Assembly (NCBI RefSeq): GCF_901000735.1
Contig: NC_081549.1
Location: 2,800,942 to 2,864,941, forward strand
Source: Corylus avellana
Taxonomy: Eukaryota; Streptophyta; Magnoliopsida; Fagales; Betulaceae
DNA: 64,000 nucleotides
Direction: 5' to 3'
Shown here one piece after another: positions 36,625-49,689 of the stretch. The number at the start of each line of letters is the position of its first letter. Position 1 is the stretch's first letter. Below the pieces are notes generated by a model that did no database searches, was not told the origin of the DNA, and worked only from the letters and a program-made list of their open reading frames with translations. Position numbers and translations under genes: made by a program.

Positions 36625-37488
36625 GGGAAAATTATACTTTACTCCCCTAAGATTTGTTGCGATTTTTAATTCGACCTCTAATATTTTAATTTTTGCAATG
36701 CACTCCTCCAAACTTCTAAATTTTTGCAATTCGACATTCCGTCAGTCAAAGCTGTTTTGACTGACGGAATAGTGATTACTGTTAGCCTTTTTTTCCTCAA
36801 AATGCCCCCCATCCCAAACCCATCTCTCATGGCCACCACATTTGAAAATCTCCACCCCCACCATACCAGTCGAACCCACCGCCACTACTAGGCTAGACGT
36901 CATCGCCACCAGTAGCCTGTTCCAAGGGAGCATTGGAAGATTTGAGAAAATACCCTTTTCCCCAATCTGAAAGACATATCCCATTGAGTGAGAGAGAGAG
37001 AGAGAGAGAGAGAGACGGCGATGAGATTCTCAGATCTCCTGGTGATGGCGGCGTTCGGCCTAGGCAGTGGTGGCGGGTTCGGCTTGGGAGATCTGAGAAT
37101 CGTCGTCACAAGGAGATATGAGATTTTCTCAAAGCTCCTCAGCCCAGGTGTTCGGCCTAGGCGACGATGGTCCTGGGGCGGCGATAGTCCTAAATTTTTC
37201 TCAGAGCTCTCAGAGAGAGAGAGAGGGAGGAAGACAACTTGCCGGTGGCGTAGCAACGGCAGAATCGACATGTGTGTAACATGGGATGGGGGGTATTTTG
37301 GAGAAAAAAAAGGCCAACAATGATCACATGCGAGTCACGTGATCACTGTTCGGTCAGTCAAAATGACTTTGATTGATGGTCGAATTGCAAAAATTTAGAA
37401 GTTTAAAGGATGTATTGCAAAAATTGAAACATTCGAGGTCGAATTGAAAATCGCCCCAAACTTTGAGGGGATAAAGTGTAATTTTCCC
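36625..37488. mobile_element. Mutator-like non-autonomous element (long TIRs, 9-bp duplication)
   Basis: 864 bp flanked by a perfect 9-bp duplication ttaaattaa (36616-36624 and 37489-37497). About 170 bp at each end form long inverted repeats: GGGAAAATTATACTTTA at the left, and GGGAAAATTACACTTTA when the right end is read inverted. The arms share GATTTTTAATTCGACCTC-like and TTTGCAATTCGAC words. The interior is GC-rich, carries a (GA)n run at 36990-37014 and an inverted pair around AGATCTGAGAATC/GATTCTCAGATCT, and has frames open on both strands but no transposase. The GC-rich interior raises the possibility of captured host sequence (Pack-MULE). Confidence 0.92.
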
Positions 37489-37497
37489 TTAAATTAA

Positions 37498-38164
37498 TGT
37501 TGTTATTTAAAATAATATGTTTGGATTTTGTTTGTATTACGTTTTTGGTTTAAAAATAAATTTGTTTTTCTCAGTTATTTTCTAATTAAATAAATATGGA
37601 AGATAAAGTCAACGACAGGAAAGGGTTTGGAAACCGTATGCGCCTCCGGACAAAGGAAAACCAAGGAAAGAAAAGGTCATTAATTAAGAATCAAAAGTCA
37701 GGTTAGTAATTAATGAATTTAATGTCATGTAATCATCTTATCTTATTAGTATATAGGATTAATTAATTATTTTAAATTTTCCAGTTAGCTTATTAAGTAG
37801 CAGTTAAAAGTAGTTTAGGAGGTTATATTAATAAAATTGGCACTCATCACATTGGCTTAGCCATTTCTTCATTTTATTTAAAATAGATAAGTAAAACACT
37901 AAAAAACCATTTGGATTTGATTATCTATCTCAAATGCAAAATACATTTTTGTTGCATTTGTGAACAGTGCACCGCTACATATAATAGGCACTATTCACAC
38001 ATTCATCTCATTAGTATACTATTTATCTCTTCATATCTCTCTTTTTCCAAAATTCTCTTACTATTTATCTTTCCATATCTCTCTTTTCTCAAAATTTTCT
38101 CCTACTATTTCTCTTTCCACATCTTTTTTTTTCTTCAAAAGTTAAAAAATATAATATTTAGAAA
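37498..38164. other. Intergenic, no gene recognised
   Basis: AT-rich. At 37660-37690 it carries the block shared with 21965 and 31205. A TATCTCTCTTTTTCCAAAATTCT-like motif repeats near 38033-38105. Confidence 0.5.
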
Positions 38165-38364
38165 AAGAGAAATGCTCGGGGTACTAACTCTTTTACTAAC
38201 AAGGCTTATTAAATTGATGTGTAGCTCATTCATTAGAGAAAAAAAAAAAAAACAATTAATTAAGAGAAATCTAACGAGCTAGTACTAATGAATAAGCTAC
38301 TGAGGTACACATTAATTTAGTAAATCTCTGTTTGTAAAAGAGTTAGTACCCCTAATATTTCTCT
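38165..38364. mobile_element. MITE with about 50-bp inverted ends
   Basis: The left end AGAGAAATGCTCGGGGTACT, continuing with AACTCTTTTAC, returns inverted at 38315-38364 as AGAGAAATATTAGGGGTACT. The element is 200 bp and AT-rich inside. Flanking bases are similar but too low in complexity to call a duplication. Confidence 0.7.
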
Positions 38365-38530
38365 TAGGAAAAATACAATCCTTATAAAAATAAAATAAAA
38401 AAGTAATATTTAAATGATATATATAGAAAAATAATAATAATAATAATAATAATAAAATGTATAGTGTTTTTTAAAATTCATTAACTAAATTAAATAAAAT
38501 GAGTTTTAATTAGTCATTTTACATAAATAA

Positions 38531-38565
<35 letters not shown>

Positions 38566-39378
38566 AAAGTAAATGCCGTAAAAGGAAAAAGGTTGGCGTT
38601 GAATAAAAAATAACTTCGCGAATCACGATCGAATAAAAGTCATCATTGAATATCTTATCAATTGGATCCACAGACTTTGAAGATCTCGATCGATCGGTCC
38701 CCTTCTGAAAAATCTGCATGTACATGTGAATGGACTGAGAGAGTTTGGCTAATTAAAATAAGACATATTTTTAATTTTAAAGATATTAATATAGTAATTT
38801 TTTTTATATTAAATATCAAAAAAAAAAAAAAAAACACACAATTGCGCATGATGATAATAAGCTATCGGAACTCATAACAATGACAAACACACAACGACAT
38901 ATGATAGTAAGAATAAAATACGAAAGATCAAAGAAATAAATAATGATAAAATCAAGAAGCAAAAAATTAGAAGTGGAGAAAGAAAATAAGAGAAAAAAGA
39001 TATACAAAAAGAAAGTGGATCAAGCTTTACCATGAAATTTTTAAGATTTTAAATTGTGTAATTTTTTTATTTTTTAAAGAAAATAACAATTTCAAAACAC
39101 AGGTAATGAAAATGCAATTTTTAAAATGTGAATTTCTCAGCTAATTTTTTAAAATAGATTCCCAAACGAAACATGTTTAAAAACGCACTTTTGGCCGGCA
39201 TAATCTTCATTAGACTCGTAGAAGTATTTACAGATCTAGTAAATATGTTCCAACTTTACAGCAATGACATTATAAACAATAAATGTTAGAACATCAACTC
39301 AAAGATATTGAGTGCAAATCCTTAGCTACAACGTGTGATTTTTCTGATTGTAGAGCAATAAAAAGGTGGATCACCAGA
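38365..39378. other. Intergenic, 3' flank of the TLDc gene
   Basis: AT-rich with (AAT)n near 38430-38455 and (AT)n near 38535-38560. The right side should contain the 3' UTR of the minus-strand TLDc gene. Confidence 0.5.
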
Positions 39379-42300
39379 TTACTCGCTCGAATTTGCAAGC
39401 CCAACCATGTTAAGCATATGGCGATCCTCCTTAAATCTTTCTAACACAGTACCTTTGACAGCATCATGCCTTCTTTGTGCTCCTTTGGGAACAACCCTCC
39501 AGCATTCTATCACTTCCGGGCATATTCGACTGGTCTTGGAAAGGCAAGGACTGCCAAATGTGGTACAATTGAATGTGTGCCCCTGATCAAAGCTTGCAGA
39601 GAGAAACAGACCAAAGTGATTCGCTTGTCCTCCAAGACCAATGCCATTTGGGATGTCCTCTGAACTGAAATTCACAGCGCACTGCAGATACATGGACACT
39701 CAAGATCTTAAGAGTATTATATGATTAGGGAAACAACTAAATGCAATGTAAATCGCCGAGATGCATATAATCACCCAAAAGAAAAAGAAAAAGAAACACT
39801 ACGATGAAACAAAACATGAATAAAAATTACCAAGAAACACTCAAATGAACTTTGTTTCAGATAATCTAAACATAAAAATTGGGTTCCTTGCATCTCCGCA
39901 CTTCAACTTGCACTTGCACCTTAGATCGACAGAGAACCAAATCAAAACTTTGTAAGACCTTATAGAATCTAATTTAGTAGTTTGCTCTAAAAATTCCAAG
40001 AAATTGATTAAACCTCCTAAGAGGTCAACTTAAACCTATGTTGAAAAGTCGGCCTTGTTGGTTGCTCAATGAAAATCGGGATGTTAAGGACCATTGAGTC
40101 AAAACCATCAGTTAGCTTCAGACTTCATCGGTTATGTCCTTCCTAGCATATGACAATTGTTGTTGTTACCATGTGCTGAGTTTGAGGAGGACCTATCAAG
40201 GCATTTTGTAATAAATAACATGATAATACATATGTACATAGGACAGGTCTACTGCCATAGTTACCTTTAAAGTTTCCATGGCTAATTGCAGTTCATTTCC
40301 AACTGAAATAACTTGAGAGCATTCAAAATCTATTTGCAATCACATCCCTGGCCTAGATATAGAACAGTTATAACGGAGAGGAGGATTTCTTCCAAGCTGA
40401 ACAATATCCTTCCAAGAAAGGAAAGTTCTTTCTTGTTTTCCTAAATTAGTAAAAGAACTTAACAATCAATTAACTTATTGATCTATCAGGAGAGAAAACT
40501 ATGACAGTTCGGCAAACATAAATCACATCATGCATGAAATATAAAGAGCCAAAGATGAGACTAATACAAGATTTTTCTCTATAAATCACAATCAAAAACC
40601 TCCATATCAGAACCATATGAAAACAATAGAAACTTACCCATTGTATATTACTGTTTGCTCCGCTAGGCCTGAATATGGATACCTTTGGATATAGCTGAAA
40701 AAGAAAAGACTTCATGTCACCATAGAAATCACTATGCCTGTCCCATCGCTGAGAAGCATAACCTCCATATATGTAACCTTCTTTATCCTTAATAATCAAC
40801 ACAGTTGGCCCATCTTCATTTCTGCAGGTCAATTGAACAATTACCCATTGACTCCTACTTAAAAAATAGTTGCGGCAACCGAGAAACTGAAATAAAAATA
40901 GAAATCATTTAGCATTTGTAATTTCTTTAGCAAAAATGAAACCAAAAGAAGGTCAATGCATTAACAGATTATAGAACAAAATCAGTGTCTTTATTAATAA
41001 AGAGCTCTTTACTTATGGATAGCCATTAACGCCATTGTCTACAGGATTTCTTGTCACCAGCAACAACTTGTTATACTAACTAAGGAGGTCCTTGTCAACC
41101 TAATAGTTAAATCCGTTAGGACCTCAACAGAAGCTGTTACTACCATTTTGCACAGTACATTCCACAGTCTAAGTATACACAATCAATTTAATGTTTATGA
41201 ATTAATAAGGAAATGCCAACAAAGGTCAGGAAACCAGCACTAAAAAAACAGTTGGAACAATTTGGTGTATCTAGAAAAAATAAGCACACAACATTAGTTT
41301 CGTACTTTTCTAAAACTTCTGAACACCCAGGACTTGACACCAACTTCGAGAACATTTTATGGATAATGCACGCTACATCTAAGCATACTTGATGTTAAGA
41401 ACCAACATACAATAGTCTACCCACATATTGAGGTCCATAATGTTATCTTGGCATTTATGTATCCGTCAGTTCCCATGACTTCTCAAGTAATCAACATCAT
41501 GGCCTAATTGATTGTTGCTGCAGAATACCTGAATCCCCCAGACTCATTCTTCTTCTTTAGCACAAATTTAGCATTACCAAGTGCTAATACAAAAAAGACA
41601 TGATACACTATTCCAATAAATAAAAGAAGAAGAAGCAACAACAGCAGAAATAAGAGGTTTCTGAACCTCTCAAGGGCTAAGAAAAGCAAAATCAGACGAA
41701 CAGCTTGGTGCAACCATGAACAGCTTTTGAAGAATATATGCTACATGGTTTATCCTACTGAAAAACACATAATTAGCCTCAAACCTAATTTTGGACTCAA
41801 AAAACAAAAACAACCACACACACACACACAAAAAATATCAACTAGCAAGATATAGGAATAGAATTTGATATCAGCAAATTCACTGAGATCCACATAATTA
41901 GCGGATATTTGTATGGGAAAAGCAAGGTACTTACGATATGTTGCCCAAGAATGTATTAAAACTCTGACCATTGTAAGCACTATGATATAAAAGTTTCCAT
42001 TCCTCCAGCTCTTGCTGTGAAAGGGCTCCTCCTATATGCCAAGCATATTCCTTCCTCAATAACACCATGTTAGGATCAACACTCTCCCAATGCTGTAGAT
42101 AAGGAACTTGAGATCCCGGCCTCCCTGCATAAAACGCACAAGAAAGAGTGGAAATTTTATTTTTCTAAGATGTCAAAAGAAAGGAAACTCAGAACGGTAA
42201 AGTATATATTCTCCTAAGCTAATTTGGAATCCATAATATAGAGAAATGGAAATTATCAGGCCCAACAATTTGCCAGATAAAGTATTAAATGAGCAATTGA

Positions 42301-44116
42301 CAAAAGTAGAGAGTGAACGAGAGATGCTTTATTCAAATACTGATTTAGTAATCTGTAAAAACAGAATCCATATTCATCTAAAGAAAAAGAAATAGAACGC
42401 AAGTTACAAGATATCTTAAATTCTTAATCCCTCATAACAACATGTCACATCTGGTGATCCATGTATTCATCTAATTAATAAAAACATCACAACTATTTTG
42501 TAAATAGTGGCCTATTTAAAAATTAAATTTAACTATAATTATTAAACTTAAAAGAAACAAAAGCCAGGCACTAGAACAGTGTTTACCATGGTTTATGAAA
42601 CCCATGACCCAAAGTTCTGGTGTTTGAACATGTAAATAAGCCATTGAAAAGCATTACACCAAACAACTCACTATTTTCCATTAAAAAAATTCAAGCCCAT
42701 CACATTAACAAAATGCACTCCACTTATCATGTTAAAGGAAATACTATATGTGTGTAAGAGAATAAAACTAAAAGAAACGGGAATCAAGAGGATATAAATG
42801 TCTGAAGATAAGCAGAACACCTGGATCAGGTGGCATCAACAAGCTTCCAAGGAACTTCCTGACAGATGGGACAAGAGTACACCAATTTCTGAAATCTTCC
42901 AAAGACATACATTTTTCAGCACACCCGTCCACATGCGTTGAGAAAGTTGCAGCATTAAGAAATATGTCCCCAATGCCCTTATGTGAACTTGATCCATGTT
43001 CACTGTCTTTCACGAAGAATACAGTCTCATACATTGCAATTAAAACAGCTTCCAGATCAGACCTGACATTAAACTCCCATCATTATACGCATCAACACAA
43101 CCAACAAAAATGGGCACCAGGCCAGCTATTCTAGAAGTTGTTATATAATTACTTTTAACTTGATGAAAGTAAGCTAACTGCTTATCATGTATGATCAAGC
43201 TTAAAAACCTAGAAGCACTTATATTGTCATGATCCAAGAAAAAAGTAAGCCACATATGTATGGAGCTCCCAGATTATCACTTATAAAATCCAGTATCAAC
43301 TACTAATGAACCAACGCGAAACTTAGCACCCATTTAACACCTTCACAATCAACTCACTCAAAGTGGAACTAACTTTCTATGGTTTCACACACATATGGGG
43401 AAAATTGAGACAGCGCAAAGAAACTAGACCTAGAAATAAAAAACAAGCAGAATAAACTCTTACCTCCCCAAAACGCCATCGCCTGATACGTCTATTAAAT
43501 GGTAAATGAACTCTTCAATCTCATCTTTTGTTCCTTTCTCATAAGTCCCCTGCAATATATAATAAGGCCATTACAAAGTGCTACTTGGAATTTTGATGCT
43601 CAATTTTCCAACATATGTGATAGTTTAGAGTACATATTTTCAATTTGCGTCCCAAAAAACAAAGAAATGGAGATTACTTTAGCAATAACGAGGTCTTGAA
43701 AGGTGAGGCGTTGATCCTTGCGTTGCTGGGAGACCAAATCGAACATTCGGTCGCCGAGAGGACCGCGGAGTCCGAAATAGGTCTGAGAGAAAATCTATCA
43801 AAGATCAGGAACGCTCAAGAGCATAGAAGAATTAGAGAATTGAAGAAGTGAGAGAAGAAGAAGACCTTGAAAACAGAGGGAGAGATGTATTGGCCATTGC
43901 TCTGCGATTGGGCAGCCAGTGACGCGAATACGGACCTGAGTTCTTCAAGTTCCTTTTCGGCGAAAGCTCTACAATAAAACCAACGAAATCCAATTCATCA
44001 ATGAATTCACCATAGTATTGAAGCATGCATATACACAAATGCGTGTATTTGAGGGAGACGCACCTGGAGGCGGAAGCGAAGCGGGGGTCTGCAGGAGGGG
44101 ACTGAGCGTTGCCCAT
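39379..44116 (-). CDS. TLDc-domain protein, MEAK7-like, 8 exons
   Basis: Exons on the minus strand: 44064-44116, 43866-43968, 43678-43782, 43464-43549, 42821-43062, 41935-42124, 40638-40821 and 39379-39681. All introns are GT-AG and all phases agree, giving 421 residues. The N-terminus MGNAQS fits an N-myristoylation signal (Gly2, Ser6). Residues 107-118 form an EF-hand-like loop (DVSGDGVLGRSD). A TLDc domain covers about 225-390, with GGQANHFGLFL at 338-348, then FDQGHTFNC and FGSPCLS. This layout matches animal MEAK7 (TLDC1), a myristoylated lysosomal protein that supports mTOR signalling; TLDc proteins are also known to act on V-ATPase. Function in plants is not established, so the role here is inference. 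No lesions are seen. It shares a short divergent promoter with the gene at 44500. Confidence 0.93.
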
Positions 44117-44499
44117 TGCTTCGCCTTTCAACCGCTTTCTTTCCTGTTCCGGTATATATAGATTTTTTTTTTTTATCAGTTTTTTCTGGAGCTTTTTCTG
44201 ATTTTTCCCTTGTGTTTTGTCGTATTTCGTATGGCCCACAAACTTTTTACAGAAATTATATAAAACGCTGTCGTTTAGCATTGATCGACCTTGTCTAGAG
44301 AGCCCATAAACCTTTGCGGAATAACCCGCAAGCGGCAAGCGCATCGGGCATCGGCAGAACGTTTACCTCAGCCACTGCCATAGCCATCGCAGGTATGCGT
44401 CTTCTCTCTTTGAGTTTTGCCGTCTTTACGTTTCTTGCCTTTATAGTCGATTATACTGATATAATGGTTTGTGCGTGGCAATAACTCGGAAACCCAGAA
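44117..44499. promoter_or_regulatory. Divergent (bidirectional) promoter region
   Basis: Only 383 bp separate the start codons of the minus-strand TLDc gene and the plus-strand 166-residue gene. GGCCCA at 44233-44238 and AGCCCA at 44301-44306 are site II-type words. A poly-T run lies at 44165-44174, and no clear TATA box is seen on either side, as is common for constitutive plant genes. Confidence 0.65.
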
Positions 44500-46217
44500 A
44501 TGAAGCTGAAGGTAGTGTGCAAGAAGGTGTACGATTACATTCGCTACGATCTCAAAGAAATCGCTTTCCCTTCGTCCTTGCCCGATCCCCCTCATATCAA
44601 AAAACGTCGTAAACTCACTTGGCATGAGCGATTCTTGGTCTCTTTCTCTCATTCTTCAACTTCTTTTTTCTTTCGGCAAACAATTGGTTAGCCAGTGTTT
44701 GACCTTTCGTGCAAATGCATTGAAAACATATGGCATATACCCATTTGCCTATATTGTTATGCTGCTGTGCAGGTCTTGAAGGAAGCCTCTAGGCTTTATG
44801 CTGCGAGCTGGGTCCGGGATATCGGTCCGGAGCTTCGGCCAAATGATTATAAGAAGCATGAAGAGAGTGAGAGTGAGAGTGAGGATAAGCCCAGTGGAGC
44901 AAAAAGTAAGACTAAAGAGAAAGAACCATCGACGTTGGAAGATCTTGGTAAGAATTTCATTAATTTCTTTCTCATGGTTTTTGTTTTGAGTTCAATGTCG
45001 AGTTTTTTGGCCATTCGGATTTTGTGGCGGTGGCTTCCAAAAAAATTTTTAAGGAAAAAATTTCTTAAGGCCTCGCCCCCCACAACAAGCCACAGCCCCC
45101 CGGCGGATATGTGCTCTAAGTCTATGCCTATCACCCCCGGGATATGTGCCTCTAAGTCTAGGCCTATCACCTGCTTGTAGAAAAACCGTATGGACAAGGG
45201 GGTTAAGTGCATTTAAACGCGATAATCGGAGCAATAGCAAAAATGAGTAATCCTCAGAAATTGAGCACTGGGGAAGATCTTTGCACGTCGGCGGTGCTCT
45301 ATCTTGAGCTCAAACCCTTTAGCCGTCCATTCTAGAGATAAGCACTCTAGATGTCTCTATTTCTCTACCTTCTCATTGCTTTAATAGGATTCGTTTTTGT
45401 TGCCTTGTTTGGTTACCGAGAAAATATGACAAAAGAAAATACAATTTTGAGTTCTGAAGTTTATCTGATTCGTTACTTATGTTTTTCTTTTGTAAGTGAC
45501 CGAGAGTTGGGTGAGAGAAAATTTGATATGACCAAGTTCATAACTTTCATTTTATCAGATTGATATAGTAGCTTACAGGTTTTTATTCTTAGTGAGATTG
45601 AAATTCGTGGGGTGCTCTCTTAGACTTTCTAGCTTTTTGTATCTCTTTGTTCGATGTTGATTTATGAATAATTCTCAAATGCAATTGGCATATATCTAAT
45701 GTTTGAATGTCTTTAGCATCATTAGCTTCTTCACCATAGGTATTTTGAGAAAGAAGAAAGAAAGGAAGAGGTCTTGTTTTTGTTTTAAAAATTTTCTTAT
45801 GACCAGGTCACGTTTATTGAGTCCTTCAATATGTATTTTTTGATGATTATTATCATTTTCGAAATTCTTTTCATGGGTTTTGGCTGTTGTGGTCTTATCA
45901 TGTATTCTTCTTTAGCACCATGGGCTTTTTCAGCAAGGTTCTGCATTCATTGGCTATGTTCACTTAAATGTGACAAATCTGCATTTTATGAAACAACGTG
46001 CCCGATGGCATTGCAAGTTTAGGAAATGAAAATAGTTTAAGGATACTGAAGACATATATGATCATTCTCTAAGTCTAAACACTTTTGATTTTTGATTGTT
46101 TCAGTAAAAAGTCAGAGTAAAAGGTTTTTAAAAGTGAAGAATTGCGTGTTACAAGTAGGATATCTAAGAATTCATTGTCTTATAAAATATTTATTTATAT
46201 TTTAAATTGTTTTTATC

Positions 46218-46256
<39 letters not shown>

Positions 46257-47162
46257 GAAGTATAGCATATAAAGAGAACAAAAAAACAAATTATTTTGTC
46301 ATTACATTTAATTTTCCCCCGGCCACCCCCTCAAAAAAAAAACCTAAATCACAAGGAAGTGCTTTTGTTTGGGTTGACTCTTGTAAGTTGACATTGTGTG
46401 TGTGTGTGTGTGTGTGTTTTTTTTTTTTTCATGAACAAGTTGACATTGTATTTGTGGTTTCTTTCCTGTATGCATCTCTTTTTCTACACAATAAAACCTT
46501 TATTAATGTCAAAAAGCACCCTGTAATTACACAAACTTAAGTTCAACAATGATAATGGTAAAAATAGTGATTTTGAGAACTGAGACATTAATTTGCTATT
46601 TATTTATTTATTTATTTTAAGTAGATTTCAAGTAATGTTATAAACAAAATGCGTTTTAAGGTAAACACAAGCTTGCAACGTTAAAAACATATTCTTACAG
46701 TTGGTTTTCATAATTGAACAGCAACATTTTAAATAACAAATATGTTTAAATGGACATATTGAGTATATACTGCCACCAAAATTGTAGGTTCAGCTTGTTC
46801 TGCTATGAGTATAATAATGCAAGACAAACCCCTTTTGTCTTGGTCGATATTCCTTTTTATTCTTTGAATATAAAGTATTTGGACAACGTTCTTGTAATCG
46901 ATTTTCCTTGAATTTGTAGTTTATTGAGTTGAATTCTCACTGTGCCTCTGTCTTTCACTTGAAAAAATTAACAGCGGTGGCTGCCAGAGGGGGAATGGAG
47001 ACACTAAGGCCTGCTTTGCAACGGGTGTACATGACAAGAGCTTCTGCCTATAGAGATGGTCTCAAAAGTTTTATACAAGGGTATCAAGAAGGTGTCCAAC
47101 AGGTCAGGGAGAAGAAGGAGGAATCTAAATCTCAACAAGATGGCAATGCACCCAAAAATTGA
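44500..47162 (+). CDS. Small plant protein of unknown function, 3 exons, 166 aa
   Basis: Exons 44500-44637, 44773-44947 and 46975-47162 join at GT-AG sites in consistent phase to give 166 residues. I do not recognise a named family. Visible features: a basic, aromatic N-terminal part (MKLKVVCKKVYDYIRYDLKE and KKRRKLTWHERFLV), a helix-like block EASRLYAASWVRDI, an acidic Ser/Glu run at about 76-84 followed by a Lys-rich linker, and a C-terminal helix (VYMTRASAYRDGLKSFIQGY) ending in a charged tail. There is no signal peptide or membrane segment. The ATG at 44500 is the first in frame. The second intron is 2 kb and contains repeats. Splice consistency and codon continuity across three exons make a real gene likely. 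Cellular role unknown. Confidence 0.85.
44948..46974 (+). other. Intron 2 of the 166-residue gene, with repeats
   Basis: A GC-richer block at about 45065-45330 contains an imperfect tandem pair of about 37 bp (GATATGTGCTCTAAGTCTAT and GATATGTGCCTCTAAGTCTA) and is probably an inserted repeat. The intron also holds (AT)n near 46223-46252 and (TG)n near 46396-46417. No exon was recognised in it. Confidence 0.6.
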
Positions 47163-49499
47163 CCTTGACCTTTCGTAGGATGCAATATATATGTTTTTTC
47201 TTCTCCAGTTCATTTCATAGAGTATTCGCGCAACTTGTAGAGCTTTCTACAGCTCAGATTGTAGTGAGCTTCGAGCATGATCTATCCCATTCAAAGGTTT
47301 TACCTTATTGTAAAGCAAAACTGGAGAGCTATAGATGTACTGGAAAAATATTTTGTATAGCTGATTTCTTTTCAGATAACTTATCCATTCCCGCTTGACT
47401 TAAAAGGTAATTGGTTTTATGATTTGTTTATGTCTCATACTTGTGATGTTTTTGTTTATTTCTGGCCAAATGGAATAGTCATGGCATGAACTTGCTAAAA
47501 TGTCTGGTATGAGGCTGTGTTCTTTAATACCTGCATGAAGAACAAGCCAAGTAATGCCTGATAAGTGCTACCAACTAAAGTTCCATGGTGGCAGGTTGGG
47601 TGCAGAAGGATCTGCTCGTTCAAAACCCTCTGCTGTTTCCAAAGCAAACAGATGCAACCATCACTTGTATGACCAGGTATTTTTTGGTCCTTCTCTTCAT
47701 CTTCTTTTCATTCCAATTATTGGTTGCTACTTTTGATTGTGAATGAGGATTGGTTGGATTGAAAGTAAGATATCTTGCTTCAGTGAGGATGATTTCTCAA
47801 CCTTATAGTTATATATTACACGACCTTCCAATACAGCTGTGTAATTCATGTCCTTTATAGTTATGATTAATTTAGAAAGGCTAATGGAGCTTTGGTTATG
47901 ACATTTGCCTGTATCATAGATAATGACTCGAGTTCTCTAGTTTCTAATTTTGAAAATTAAAATTATGAGTTTTGTTCTTGTGACAAATATGTCCGTTTGT
48001 CAGATTTTTCGTTCAATCTTTCCCAAAAAACAAAAAACTTGTTTGTTGTCATATTGTCCACGATAAACCAATGAAAATATGACAAGTGTATTCAGATACA
48101 TGTAATATTGCCACATAGGCAATTACTCCAAACAAAAAAGGAAAATTATTATTTTTAAATAATAATAATAAGATATGTGAATTCACCCCACTGCCACCCT
48201 CCATTCCATATGGGAAAGTGCCAAAGTGGTAGAGAATGGCTCGATCTGCCCCGTAGAGGGGCGATAGAGGTGAATCTCACACAAGGAGCAATGAGGGTGG
48301 ACATTCACTCACAAAATGTGTGGGGTTGAGAGATCCACCCCTGCACAACTTTGTGGGGAGGGGGGAGAGGATGGAGCCGGCCGTGAATCTCTAGTTAAGC
48401 TATGAGCGAGGGTGGAGTTACCGCCACCACCCATTTGTGGGGGCAAAACCACCATCTATTGGCTCTCTATGTGGGGATAAATCTCCACCCCCTATTTTAT
48501 TTCTTACTTTTAATTTTTTGTCACCTAATTGCTTACGTGGTAGGCTAACAAGTATTTGAATACACATTGTAATGTTTTCAATTGTCTAATGCGGACAACA
48601 TGTGAGGTGACAAGTAAAGACTTGACGAAAAATTAGAAACTCGAGTCCTATCTATTATAGAGGTACTACTCAAAAATTCAAGATTTTAATTGTCAAGATT
48701 AAAAACTTGAGTCCTTATCTATCACATAGGTACAACTTAACAACCTTTGAGACAATTTCCTTTAAAAAATTAACAGAAAAAAAAGGGTCTTTTGAAGAAA
48801 TACAGTGGAAGGAAAATAAACTAAGGGATGGAAAAAGAACAATTAAAACATTCATAAGGATTTTAATGAAACATAAAACCTTATCAACGAAAATTATAAA
48901 GTAAGATACAAAAAGAATGTCCTACTAAAAGGTGTCGAACCAAATTGAATTCCAAATAAATATAAATAAGGTTTTTTTTTTTTTTTTTCCCATATACAAT
49001 AAGAATTACATGCTATTTTATGGAAATTTTATGACACTTTTTCTATATTTATTAAACTATGCTATGCAAACTAATATCCAAACCATCCAATGTTACATAT
49101 TCTATGAATTAAATTTCTCTAGATTTCCTAAAATATTACTTGTAATTGTAAAACAGGTAATTCTACGCATACAATTTTTTTTTACTACTTTTGATAGGTG
49201 TTACCATGTGATTGGAATCAAAATTTGTAATCATTTAACGCTTCTAACACGCTCCAATCACATATCAACATATGTCTAGTTGTAAAAAAGTTATAAAAAG
49301 TTGTATATTTAGCATTTTTTTTTTTTAATTTTCAAATTGAGTAGTTCATGTTTTATTAGCTTATTATACCGCCAAAGATGATACACTAAATTAAGAAAAA
49401 AATTAAAAATCTTCTAAAAGTTTTACAAGTAATAAATGTTGAAATAGCAAAATTTAAATTATTTGATTAAAAACAAACAAATAAATATTAAGGAAAAAT
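47163..49499. other. Intergenic, 3' flank and degraded repeats
   Basis: The first few hundred bases should be the 3' UTR of the 166-residue gene. The segment 47930-48660 is repeat-like: a GC-richer core (48185-48500) sits between AT-rich arms in which similar words recur inverted, but I could not fix its ends. The segment 49156-49312 has weak inverted ends (GGTAATTCTACGCATACAA against AAATGCTAAATATACAACTT) and may be a MITE. No gene was recognised. Confidence 0.45.
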
Positions 49500-49599
49500 A
49501 TAAAAAAAACCCCTCAAACTATCAGTTGTTTGCAATATAGTCTCCTAATATTCAAAAGGTACTAAAGTAGCTCCCAAACTACTAAAATGTATCAAAAAT

Positions 49600-49602
49600 G
49601 TC

Positions 49603-49640
<38 letters not shown>
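49600..49640. repeat. (AT)n microsatellite
   Basis: About 35 bp of TA dinucleotides within an AT-rich repeat segment. Confidence 0.85.
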
Positions 49641-49642
<2 letters not shown>

Positions 49643-49689
49643 CATATTATTTTAACAAATAAAATAATAAAATAATTGTAAAAAAAAAA

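Noticed and set aside
48230..48500. Possible tRNA or structured RNA in the GC-richer segment
   Set aside because: No cloverleaf with A-box and B-box could be found by eye; it looks like a degraded repeat core.
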